Origin: an uncultured Terriglobus sp. | Lineage (GTDB): Bacteria > Acidobacteriota > Terriglobia > Terriglobales > Acidobacteriaceae | NCBI GenBank assembly: GCA_937859825.1 | Contig: CALMAP010000356.1 | Span: 1-7,147 of the forward strand | Direction of reading: 5' to 3' | Length of the DNA: 7,147 bases | Part shown: one piece after another, positions 1-6,030 of the stretch | How the letters are laid out: every line of letters begins with the position of its first letter | How positions within the stretch are numbered: the first letter of the stretch is position 1 | Notes under the pieces: generated by a model | What the model saw: the letters and a program-made list of their open reading frames with translations, nothing else | Told to the model about the DNA's origin: nothing | Database searches by the model: none | Made by a program: the position numbers and the translations under genes

Positions 1-120
1 TTAAACATGAGTGCTGTCCACCGGAGACAGGCGACCTGCGATCAGCCCCTCGGAAGCCTGGTACGCTCAATGCTGAGGTGCACCTCCTTGTCATGTAGCG
101 CAATGGCGTACAAGTTCCTG

Positions 121-1248
121 CTATCGCTTCGCCAGGTAGCGGTGCCAATACATGAGCACACCGGTCACCGCGAGGGAGGAGAGCCCTAAGCCAGCGGCGG
201 AGTAAATCAGTTTGACGAGAGCTCCCCAATCTGACCCGAAGTGCAGCGGCTCTAAGGCCGCCACGATCCGATCACCCAGGGTCAGCGATTCATCTGCGTG
301 CCGCTTCACACGCAGAATCGTTCCATCCGCCGCGATCGATACGGTCTCACTTTCAGAGTCATCCATGCCTTCCCGTGCTACGAGGTAGAAACTGGTGGGC
401 TCATTCGGACGCAATGCCAGCCGCGCTCCCAGTAGATGTTCGGTCGGTAAGCGCGCTGCCGCGATCGCAGTGGTTCTGTCGAGTCCAACCTGCGTGATGT
501 CCCTTGTGGCAGGAGCCAGCGCCGTCTCTTCCGAAGACAACCGGAACACCGCGCCCACCGTGTGAGTCACTGCATTCGGCCACGCAAAGTAAATCCCGGT
601 AACTGCCCACATGCTGACGAGCGCGAGCGCCCAGAATCCCACAACATTGTGTGCATCGCGAACGACTCGCTTGAAGCTCAACCGAAAGTCGATCCAGAAG
701 CCCCGCTTCCAAGAGCGAATGCCCGGCCACCAAAGCACCGTGCTGCTCATGGAGAGCAGCAGCAGGCAGACTGCGCCGATGCCGTTCCACAGGAGCCCAC
801 GGCTCTTCGGCATCAGTAGGTAGTAGTGAAACCTCATCACGAGATTGAGCCAGCCATGCTGACCGTCGTCTACGTCGAGCACAGCGCCACTGCCAGCGTG
901 AACTCGGACGGTGGTCCGCATCTGCGTCCCGCGCAGGTAGATGACGTAGTACGGCGCGGAAGACTGCGGAAAGTCAAGGTAGTAGGGCTGTTTTCTCGGA
1001 GCGACTCGCTGCGCCTCTGCAACAGCTCGCTCCGGGCCAACAGGTGTTACGCCTGCTGCCAGCGCGGTTGGTACCGGATGCGATGCCGTACTGAGCTCGT
1101 GCTTCCAGACCAGGATCGATCCCGACAGCCCGATGAGTACCACGTACAGGGCCGCAGCGAGACCGATCCAGAGGTGCAGCTGAAACATAGCCCGTCGCAG
1201 AAATGTTCGCTGCGGGCGATGGAAGTACCTCCGGATCGCTCCTATCAT
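121..1248 (-). CDS. PepSY-associated transmembrane protein, probable inner-membrane ferric-chelate reductase partner
   Basis: The 375-residue product has the layout of the PepSY_TM family. An Arg-rich cytoplasmic start is followed by a first helix at about 24-48 with the motif HLWIGL, a periplasmic PepSY-like segment (about 70-130), helices at about 152-174 and 201-223, a second periplasmic segment, and a last helix at about 343-368 ending at YWHRYLAKR. Histidines near helix ends (HLWIGL, RFHYYLL, DAHNVVG, LHFG) are of the kind suggested to bind heme in this family. Known relatives sit beside siderophore receptors and are thought to reduce ferric chelates at the inner membrane; the exact role here is inferred. 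I chose ATG 1248. An in-frame TTG at 1284 would add 12 residues but has no ribosome-binding site. The gene lies 61 nt after the receptor stop on the same strand, so it is probably in one operon. It is intact although the receptor before it is broken. Confidence 0.88.
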   Translation of the reverse strand: MIGAIRRYFHRPQRTFLRRAMFQLHLWIGLAAALYVVLIGLSGSILVWKHELSTASHPVPTALAAGVTPVGPERAVAEAQRVAPRKQPYYLDFPQSSAPYYVIYLRGTQMRTTVRVHAGSGAVLDVDDGQHGWLNLVMRFHYYLLMPKSRGLLWNGIGAVCLLLLSMSSTVLWWPGIRSWKRGFWIDFRLSFKRVVRDAHNVVGFWALALVSMWAVTGIYFAWPNAVTHTVGAVFRLSSEETALAPATRDITQVGLDRTTAIAAARLPTEHLLGARLALRPNEPTSFYLVAREGMDDSESETVSIAADGTILRVKRHADESLTLGDRIVAALEPLHFGSDWGALVKLIYSAAGLGLSSLAVTGVLMYWHRYLAKR

Positions 1249-1309
1249 CGAGCTGACCCAAAGCACCGATGTCCGGCTTGCCAAGACGCAATTACGAACC
1301 GCTCCGGGA

Positions 1310-2851
1310 TCACTGTTTTCTCCACGGTTTCAGCAGCGAGTAGAAGCGGTATGTCACATTGCCGTTGACCCTGCGACGAAACCCGTAGTTGCAGGAGGTC
1401 GCTCCCTGGCAGTAGGAGACATAGGTCTTGTCCAGCAGGTTCTGCCCATAGAAGCCGAACCGCATGTTCCGAATCTCGTAGTGCACCTCCGCATCGAACA
1501 GCGTCGTGGAATCCACGTAGAAGTTCGCATCGGGCGTGGCGGGATCGAAAATGACGCCGGGGTTCTTGCCGTTGAAGCGCGCACCGGCGCCAACCCCAAA
1601 GCCGCGCGCGGGCGTGTAGTCGACCCAGAGCGACGCCTGGTTCTCCGGCACCGTCAGGATTGGCGCTCCAACCACGCCGTAAAACGGCTTGGTGTACAGC
1701 GCCTTCTGGTGGTCATAGCTTGCGACCAGATTTACCGAGTGGAACAACGAGGCGTGCGCCTCCACTTCCAGGCCGCGTGAACGCTGTTCCGCCGACTGAT
1801 CTGTAATCTGCGGATCGACCGGGTTCGCAGTCACAAGGTTCTGCTGTGTGATCTGGTAGAGCGCGGCCGTGAAGACCGCATTGAAGTGTTGCGGCTCGTA
1901 CTTCAGGCCGACCTCATACTGCCGTCCACTGTCCGGCTTGAACGGCAGATTGCTGGAAGGGTTGATGCCAAACACCGGGTTGAACGAAGTCGAGTACGAG
2001 AAATATGGAGCCAAGCCCTTGTCAAAGTGGTAAAGCGCACCCGCGCGGTAAGTAAAGCGGCTTGGATTGATATCGGTTTGCTGGTCTGCAAGGTGATCAT
2101 CCAAGTGCTGAGGCGCCCAATCCTCGCGCCCGCCCAGCAGCATCTGCAGATGACCGTACGCAACCTGATCCTGCGCATACACACCGTGCTGCTGCAATGT
2201 TCCGCTCACATCCGTCGTGGAGTATCCGGGGCTTGGCACAGACACGCCATAGACCGGGTCAAAGATGTTGATGTTCGGCGGATTGGCTGGATCACCGGGT
2301 GTCCCGTCGTTGTCGGATGGCCCATAGCCCAGGTGAATGCCGGTGCCCTGGTGCTGGTAGTTGTAGCCCGCAAGCAGGGTGTGCGACCACTTGTTCCAAC
2401 GATAGTTCCCCTGTAACTGCTGATCGAGCGCGTACTGCGTATTGTTCTCGTTACTGAGGATCGCAGAGCGCGTCAGGATGTTTGTGCAATCCGGCGCGTT
2501 TGGGTTGATAGCACAATCCGGTGCGGTTTGGAGATAGCCCGTACCGTAGAGTCCGATGTACTGCGGCAGACCCAGGTGGAGGAAGCGGTAGTTGTTGCGC
2601 ATCGTCCAGTGTTCCGAAAGCTGCTGCTGAAATTGCGTGCCCGCGAAGTACTCCGTCTTGTGATAGTTGTCGTAGTTCGTATCGGAGCTGAAGAAGCTGG
2701 TTGGGATATTGCCGTTCGGATTCGGCGCGATCTTGCCTCCGGCAAGCGTCAGGCCCTGTGCCGGCAGGAAGCCGATCTCCGACCCGGTACGAAAGTCCAG
2801 GTAGTTGGCGAGAACCAGCAGCGACGTGCGAGAGCTCGGCTTCCACAGCAT
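1310..2851 (-). CDS. Receptor C-terminal fragment: beta-barrel
   Basis: This open frame of up to 513 codons begins at an internal ATG (2849-2851) and holds nearly the whole barrel: PSSRTSLLVLANYLDFRTGSEIGFLP, alternating aromatic strands, DSGRQYEVGLKYEP, and the closing strand NGNVTYRF. It lacks a signal peptide and plug, and no ribosome-binding site stands before the ATG, so it is unlikely to be made as an independent protein. A ten-residue tail, YSLLKPWRKQ, follows the usual terminal aromatic residue of the last strand. Confidence 0.55.
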   Translation of the reverse strand: MLWKPSSRTSLLVLANYLDFRTGSEIGFLPAQGLTLAGGKIAPNPNGNIPTSFFSSDTNYDNYHKTEYFAGTQFQQQLSEHWTMRNNYRFLHLGLPQYIGLYGTGYLQTAPDCAINPNAPDCTNILTRSAILSNENNTQYALDQQLQGNYRWNKWSHTLLAGYNYQHQGTGIHLGYGPSDNDGTPGDPANPPNINIFDPVYGVSVPSPGYSTTDVSGTLQQHGVYAQDQVAYGHLQMLLGGREDWAPQHLDDHLADQQTDINPSRFTYRAGALYHFDKGLAPYFSYSTSFNPVFGINPSSNLPFKPDSGRQYEVGLKYEPQHFNAVFTAALYQITQQNLVTANPVDPQITDQSAEQRSRGLEVEAHASLFHSVNLVASYDHQKALYTKPFYGVVGAPILTVPENQASLWVDYTPARGFGVGAGARFNGKNPGVIFDPATPDANFYVDSTTLFDAEVHYEIRNMRFGFYGQNLLDKTYVSYCQGATSCNYGFRRRVNGNVTYRFYSLLKPWRKQ

Positions 2852-3861
2852 AGATGGCGCGATGCGATCCCGAATCGCGCGCGAGTCCGTTGACGCGGTA
2901 GAACAGCTTGTCCGACCCGAACAGAGGACCGGATACGTCGGGCGAAGCCTTGAAAGCGGCTGAAGTTTCCGCCTTCGAAACGCAAAGAACCTTGCGCCTC
3001 TTCGGTCGGATGTTTTGAGACAAGATTGACCAGGCCGCCCGGCTCATCCTGTCCGTACAGGACGCTGGCAGGACCCTTGATGATGTCGACCTCCTGCAGA
3101 GAGAACGGGTTGTTGGTGTATGCGGCATCCGGCCCAATCGTCACCTTGGGCAGCGCCAAGCCGTCCAGGAAGAGTCCGTCAAAGGTCAACGAAAAGCCAC
3201 GGATGATGAAGGAGTCCTCACGGGTATCGATCCCAAACGGTTCTGCGACAATGCCGGCCGAGTAGCGCAACGTGTCCTGGATAGTCTGCGTATCGCGAGC
3301 GTCCAGCTCCGCGCGGGTCACAGTCGTAATCGCTTGCGGGGTATCGATGAGCGCGGTCGACGTCTTGGTGCCGGAAGTGTCGGTCGACACGACGTAGTCT
3401 GGAGTTCCTAGAACTTCAACGGACTGGTTCGCGGAAGCGACATGCAACGCGACATCGACGCTGCGCGAGAGATCCTCTGGAGACAGAGCCAGCAGCACAT
3501 CAGAGAAGCCTTGACCAGTCACGCGCACCGCGTAACGGCTTGCTGGCAAGACAGTCGACCAACGACCGTCACGGCCCGTCTGCAACGTCCTGGTGACATC
3601 GCCGCAGCGCAGCACGACGCGGGCATTCGGGATGGCCGCGCCTGTTCCGTCTGTCACCGTTCCAATCAGCGTCTGACCGGATGTGCCCGGATCGCAAGCT
3701 GGAATCCCAAGAAACGTAGGAGCCGAAGATGTGGGGGTTTGCCCCTGTTGTCCGACTAGGCTGGGTGTCCCTACGGCGAGAACAGCTAACTTCCAGTAGC
3801 GCCAGGAAGACTGGCAGATGGCCGACTCTCCGGCAGAGTGGACCCTAAAGAGCTCCTGCAT
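2749..3861 (-). CDS. Receptor N-terminal fragment: signal, carboxypeptidase-like domain and plug
   Basis: This is the open frame holding the front of the broken receptor. Residues 1-306 are genuine (signal peptide, beta-sandwich, complete plug up to GNFSRFQGF). The remaining residues to the stop at 2749 are out-of-frame, Arg/Cys-rich sequence that matches nothing expected of a barrel. Gene callers may report this as a separate receptor protein. If translated, it would be an exported plug with no barrel and so not a working transporter. Confidence 0.55.
   Translation of the reverse strand: MQELFRVHSAGESAICQSSWRYWKLAVLAVGTPSLVGQQGQTPTSSAPTFLGIPACDPGTSGQTLIGTVTDGTGAAIPNARVVLRCGDVTRTLQTGRDGRWSTVLPASRYAVRVTGQGFSDVLLALSPEDLSRSVDVALHVASANQSVEVLGTPDYVVSTDTSGTKTSTALIDTPQAITTVTRAELDARDTQTIQDTLRYSAGIVAEPFGIDTREDSFIIRGFSLTFDGLFLDGLALPKVTIGPDAAYTNNPFSLQEVDIIKGPASVLYGQDEPGGLVNLVSKHPTEEAQGSLRFEGGNFSRFQGFARRIRSSVRVGQAVLPRQRTRARFGIASRHLCCGSRALARRCWFSPTTWTFVPGRRSASCRHRA
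2864..2876 (-). other. Frameshift lesion 2 in the receptor (indel, probably a small deletion)
   Basis: Good barrel sequence runs YRVNGLARDSG in one frame and resumes DRIAPSMLWKPS in another within a single codon. In related receptors roughly eight to ten residues normally separate these two motifs (from memory of the family). The most economical event is therefore a deletion of 3n+2 bases with its junction around 2868-2872. An insertion of 3n+1 bases would give the same frame but not the missing residues. Confidence 0.7.
2940..2942 (-). other. Frameshift lesion 1 in the receptor (one extra base)
   Basis: On the minus strand the run CCC follows GGCTTCG. As written, the plug frame continues FQGFARRIRSS. 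Removing one C gives FQGFADVSGPLFGSDKLFYRVNG, which is exactly the expected first barrel strands (D-V-S-G-P-L is a strong family motif). A single inserted base in a triplet homopolymer fits either a recent mutation or a base-calling error. Confidence 0.85.
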
Positions 3862-3902
3862 ACGACGTCGGTTGCGCAAAAATCCTCCAAAATCTGGCGG
3901 AA

Positions 3903-3999
3903 GGTCTGGCGCACATCTATCATCAGCAGTGTCGCCAGCCTTCGGGTTGTCGATCTCAGGGCCTCCGCGGTGCTTCGCCAAAAAGACAGCCGCGGAGGC
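3903..3999 (-). promoter_or_regulatory. Structured leader A upstream of the receptor (twin of leader B)
   Basis: Read 5'-3' on the minus strand, a perfect 10-bp stem (GCCTCCGCGG at 3999-3990 with CCGCGGAGGC at 3970-3961) encloses a 19-nt loop containing GTCTTTTTGGCGAAGC. Three bases later comes GAGATCGACA (3957-3948). Then comes a second hairpin, CTGGCG-A-CAC (3938-3929) pairing with GTGCGCCAG (3914-3906), with one bulged A and a 14-nt loop. The Shine-Dalgarno GGAGG (3888-3884) follows about 18 nt further on. Order, loop sequence and linker match leader B on the other strand, although the stem sequences differ. I infer a cis-acting RNA element in the receptor 5' leader. It has no run of T after either hairpin, so any control is more likely at translation than by intrinsic termination. 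Confidence 0.65.
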
Positions 4000-4017
4000 T
4001 TTCCTATGTTCATTTTG

Positions 4018-4023
4018 AATATA
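4018..4023 (-). promoter_or_regulatory. Possible -10 box of the receptor promoter
   Basis: TATATT on the minus strand matches five of six bases of the sigma-70 -10 consensus and stands 18 nt before hairpin A, so a transcript would begin just ahead of the hairpin. No good -35 hexamer is visible at 16-18 nt, so an activator or a relaxed promoter would be needed. Assignment is by position and is weak. Confidence 0.35.
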
Positions 4024-4047
4024 CGACAGTTTTGGTCCGAATTGCGG

Positions 4048-4053
4048 TACTAT
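4048..4053 (+). promoter_or_regulatory. Possible -10 box of the S4-paralog operon promoter
   Basis: TACTAT matches four of six consensus bases and lies about 12-14 nt before hairpin B, mirroring the arrangement on the other strand. The two -10 boxes are back to back with 24 nt between them, so the polymerase sites would overlap. No convincing -35 is seen. Confidence 0.28.
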
Positions 4054-4064
4054 CGACAACAGCA

Positions 4065-4150
4065 CCGGGTTGGGAGTCTTTTGGCGAAGCCCCAACCGGA
4101 TGCGAGATCGACATACTGCAGGACCGTAGCGCGTAAAAGCGGCGCGCACG
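4065..4150 (+). promoter_or_regulatory. Structured leader B upstream of the S4 paralog operon (twin of leader A)
   Basis: GGTTGGG (4068-4074) pairs perfectly with CCCAACC (4091-4097), extended by CC/GG across a bulged G4067. The 16-nt loop reads A then GTCTTTTGGCGAAGC. Six bases later is GAGATCGACA (4104-4113), identical to leader A. A second hairpin follows: CGT-A-GCGCG (4125-4133) with CGCGCACG (4143-4150), again with one bulged A, and a loop containing AAAAGCG. The start codon is 80 nt beyond the first stem, the same distance as in leader A to its TTG 3879 candidate. Stems that differ while loop and linker stay identical argue for RNA-level function. What it senses is not shown by the sequence. 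Confidence 0.65.
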
Positions 4151-4177
4151 TGTTCTTGCGGATCACCGGAGAACATG

Positions 4178-4798
4178 ATGGGCGAACTGAAGAAATGGAA
4201 GATCCAGCGAGCGCTGGGTCTGGAATTGCCAGGGCTTGGCAAGCCAGGCGCACTCGAAAAGCGCAACTATCCCCCCGGGCAGCACGGCAGAACTGCCAAA
4301 CGCAAGTTGTCCGCATATGCCGAGCGGCTGCGAGAGAAGCAGAAGTTGCTGTTTCACTACGGCTTGCGAGAAGAGCAGCTGCGACGCTTCGTGCGCACCG
4401 CGAAGCAAAAGAACACCTCGAACTGGATCGAGGGCCTGATCAACCTGCTGGAACGGAGGCTGGACAACGTGGTCTTCCGTCTTGGGTTCGCTCGCAGCAT
4501 GGCTGCTGCCCGGCAGCTCGTGAGCCATGGTCATGTCCTGGTCAATGGCCGCGTCGTCACCATCGGGAGGGCCGTCCTGCGCATTGGGGATGTCGTCAGC
4601 CTAACGGAGTACGCCCGGGGACCGATGACGGAAAAAGCACGTTCGGCTCCGCGGCTCACACTACCGTCCTACTTACGCTTCAACGAGGACGGCGCGACGC
4701 ACGCTGGCGTGGTGCAGAGCATTCCTGGAAGCGAGCACGTCCCTTTCGCCTTTACGCCACAGTTCGTGGCCGAGTACTACGCACAGCGGGGTGTCTAG
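4178..4798 (+). CDS. rpsD: 30S ribosomal protein S4, cysteine-free paralog
   Basis: The 206 residues are clearly S4. They show YPPGQHG (31-37), KLSAYAERLREKQK (43-56), and an S4 RNA-binding domain from about 92 with ERRLDNVVFRLGFARSMAAARQLVSHGHVLVNGR. The N-terminus is unusual: the normal M-A-R-Y-x-G-P start is missing and is replaced by MGELKKWKIQRALG. The protein contains no cysteine, so it cannot hold the zinc knuckle found in many bacterial S4 proteins. It stands alone rather than in the alpha operon (no rpsM, rpsK or rpoA), so I infer a second copy. Its surroundings are iron-uptake genes, which suggests use under metal stress. S4 also binds mRNA leaders in E. coli and Bacillus, so it might act on the structured leaders upstream, though nothing here proves that. 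ATG 4178 is chosen over ATG 4175 because GGAG (4168-4171) is six bases before it. Confidence 0.92.
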   Translation: MGELKKWKIQRALGLELPGLGKPGALEKRNYPPGQHGRTAKRKLSAYAERLREKQKLLFHYGLREEQLRRFVRTAKQKNTSNWIEGLINLLERRLDNVVFRLGFARSMAAARQLVSHGHVLVNGRVVTIGRAVLRIGDVVSLTEYARGPMTEKARSAPRLTLPSYLRFNEDGATHAGVVQSIPGSEHVPFAFTPQFVAEYYAQRGV

Positions 4799-5032
4799 AT
4801 GCACGAAGAACACAGCGGTAGAACCATCCTCCTTGCGAAGACGGCTGGGTTAGGCGAGATCAGCATGTGCGGCTGTGGTGTGGTCAGCTTGCATCTTGGA
4901 AGCGTGACACTGCGGTTGGAGAGTCAGGCTCTCCTGCAGGTCGAGCGCATGATCCAGGATGCCCTGGATCAGATGTGCGAACTTGCGGCTCAACGCGCGA
5001 CCTCCGGCGTCGTGCGGAGTCATGTGCACTAG
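4799..5032 (+). CDS. Small CxC protein, uncharacterised (possibly DUF6686-like)
   Basis: The 77-residue product starts at the base after the S4 stop (TAGATG), so it depends on ribosomes finishing S4. The core is ISMCGCGVVSLHLGSVTLRL (21-40), a CxC pair followed by a short beta hairpin and an amphipathic helix to about 60, with a third Cys at 60 and a tail ending HVH. It has no signal peptide or membrane segment. Cys followed by a beta-rich 'L-x-L/F-G-x-V' stretch resembles short proteins named DUF6686, but I recall that family only loosely. The CxC pair plus terminal histidines could bind a metal ion; this is inference. Its place inside the coupled operon supports its being a real gene. Confidence 0.7.
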   Translation: MHEEHSGRTILLAKTAGLGEISMCGCGVVSLHLGSVTLRLESQALLQVERMIQDALDQMCELAAQRATSGVVRSHVH

Positions 5033-5035
5033 GAG
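5031..5035 (+). promoter_or_regulatory. Ribosome-binding site overlapping the upstream stop codon
   Basis: AGGAG shares its first two bases with the TAG stop of the 77-residue gene. It lies five bases before ATG 5041 and two before ATG 5038, which favours 5041. Such overlap usually means translational coupling between the two genes. Confidence 0.6.
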
Positions 5036-5040
5036 CGATG

Positions 5041-6030
5041 ATGAAACGAGCCAAGATACGTTCGCTAGTGATCTCTGTCAGCTTCGTCTTGCCCTTGCGG
5101 CCTCACCTACCAGCACAGGGCGCGCAGGATCAGCTTGCGTTGGGGCGCAAGGCGATCGAGGCGAGGACGGGTTGTTATCTCGTGGACTATAGCTTTGCGG
5201 AGACCGATGCACTCAAACCGGGCTACGTCCGCGACAGTCGCGTCTACGATGTGAATCGCGAAAAGTCGATCAAGGAGTGGATCTTCGCGGAGAACATCTC
5301 GCCGAGGCGCATCTGTTTGCAACACGTTCTGTTCGGCGTGGGTCTCGATGGCAAGCTGCGCGAAGGTAGCGTCCTGAAGCACACCGGCGAGGATTGGGAG
5401 TACAACGCCCCCTTTGCCTATGACTACACCGGCAACTCGACATGGACCGTGAAAAGCCTGCAGAACACACCTGGGCTGTGGCTTCGCCGCGTTACTAACC
5501 TGGACGATGGTCTGCGCTACCAGTGCGCGGCGGCTTGGAAAACCAGTACGGCCTACCCCGATTGGAGCTGCAGCGGTGACGCCCCGGTGCCGGGCCGCGA
5601 AACGCGCGACATGCATCGCAAGGATTACAACCTGCTTGAGCGCACGAGCCGCCTCATCGTCTACGACAACAACTGGCTTGAGCGTGAAGACAACATCAAG
5701 GTGGTTGAAGAGAATGGCGCCAAGGCCCCGCTCGTTCGGGAGGTAGGAAAAACCTGGTATGTGCGTCTGCCGGACGTGGAATGTTCGGTGGCACAGTCCT
5801 TTGCCAAACCTCGCCTGACATTCTGGACAATCGAACGCGAAGCCTGGGATCAGGTGCTCGACGGCCAGAAGACGATTACTGAGGCTCCCGCAACCAAGGA
5901 CTCGCCTTCACGCTATGAGCAGATCCTCTCTCTCGAAGACGATTACCTGAAGAAAGATCTCAACGATCCGAAAACGGCGCAGGCCGCACGCGGGGCGCTG
6001 CTTCAAGTCATCCGAGAACACCTGAAGTAG
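5041..6030 (+). CDS. DUF6607 family exported protein
   Basis: The 329-residue product begins with a short signal peptide (MKRAKIRSLV..., cleavage probably near 24-28). It then shows the pattern I associate with DUF6607: AIEARTGCYLVDYSFAET (38-55), RVYDVNREKSIKEW, LQHVLFG, LKHTGEDWEY (112-121), WLRRVTNLDDGLRYQCAAAW, APVPGRETRDMHRKDYN (181-197), NNWLERED, and WYVRLPDVECSVAQSF. Tryptophan, tyrosine and acidic residues are plentiful and there are five cysteines in the mature part. It is probably periplasmic or outer-membrane associated; its reaction is unknown. The long charged C-terminal helix (about 290-328) is predicted from sequence only. Its coupling to the S4 paralog and proximity to siderophore genes suggest a part in metal handling. 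An in-frame start at 4867 is rejected because it would hide the signal peptide and overlap the preceding gene. Confidence 0.85.
   Translation: MKRAKIRSLVISVSFVLPLRPHLPAQGAQDQLALGRKAIEARTGCYLVDYSFAETDALKPGYVRDSRVYDVNREKSIKEWIFAENISPRRICLQHVLFGVGLDGKLREGSVLKHTGEDWEYNAPFAYDYTGNSTWTVKSLQNTPGLWLRRVTNLDDGLRYQCAAAWKTSTAYPDWSCSGDAPVPGRETRDMHRKDYNLLERTSRLIVYDNNWLEREDNIKVVEENGAKAPLVREVGKTWYVRLPDVECSVAQSFAKPRLTFWTIEREAWDQVLDGQKTITEAPATKDSPSRYEQILSLEDDYLKKDLNDPKTAQAARGALLQVIREHLK

Larger units (their letters stand above)
1310..3861 (-). pseudogene. TonB-dependent ferric-siderophore receptor, disrupted by two indels
   Basis: This is a FhuA-like outer-membrane receptor that would import a ferric siderophore using TonB energy. 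The domains in order are: export signal (about 20-40), carboxypeptidase-regulatory-like beta-sandwich (about 64-118, starting LIGTVTDGTGAAIPNA), plug (about 168-285, with TPQAITTVTRAELD, DSFIIRGF and IKGPASVLYGQDEPGG), and a 22-strand-type barrel. The barrel closes with NLLDKTYVSYC and a Cys pair spaced as in FhuA relatives. The reading frame changes twice: plug frame to a middle frame at 2940-2942 (one base extra), then to the barrel frame near 2868-2872. Repaired, it would be about 850 residues, normal for the family. The two lesions do not restore frame, so no full-length receptor can be made by ordinary translation. Start choice: ATG 3861 lacks a close Shine-Dalgarno; TTG 3879 has GGAGG at 3884-3888 four bases before it and would add six residues (RNRRR-rich). 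Sequencing error remains possible. Confidence 0.85.

Noticed and set aside
1..120. Possible short gene or start of another minus-strand gene after the PepSY stop (for example ATG at 8-6, or a frame reading NLYAIALHDKEVHLSIE)
   Set aside because: The first candidate has only two codons inside the window, and the second has no start of its own and runs out of frame from the PepSY gene. Neither can be supported.
1886..2416. Open frame of 176 codons antisense to the receptor barrel
   Set aside because: It is a shadow of GC-rich codons in the barrel gene, without a ribosome-binding site or recognisable motif. The same holds for the frames at 826-1368 and 2528-2893.
3961..3999. GC-rich hairpin as an intrinsic terminator
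   Set aside because: No T-run follows on either strand, the 19-nt loop is long, and no gene ends near it. Its loop is shared with hairpin B, which a terminator would not explain.
4018..4053. Fur box between the divergent promoters
   Set aside because: No 19-bp Fur-like palindrome is visible. CCG-AATTG-CGG (4037-4047) is only a three-base dyad and too weak to call.
4068..4097. GTTGGG...CCCAAC hairpin as an integron attC-type site
   Set aside because: The end boxes do not fit the GTTRRRY/RYYYAAC pattern, the element is too short, and there is no integrase or cassette array.
3838..4821. Open frame of 327 codons on the plus strand across the intergenic region and the S4 gene
   Set aside because: It is out of frame with S4, very rich in Arg/Ala, and shows no domain. 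The S4 frame underneath is unmistakable.
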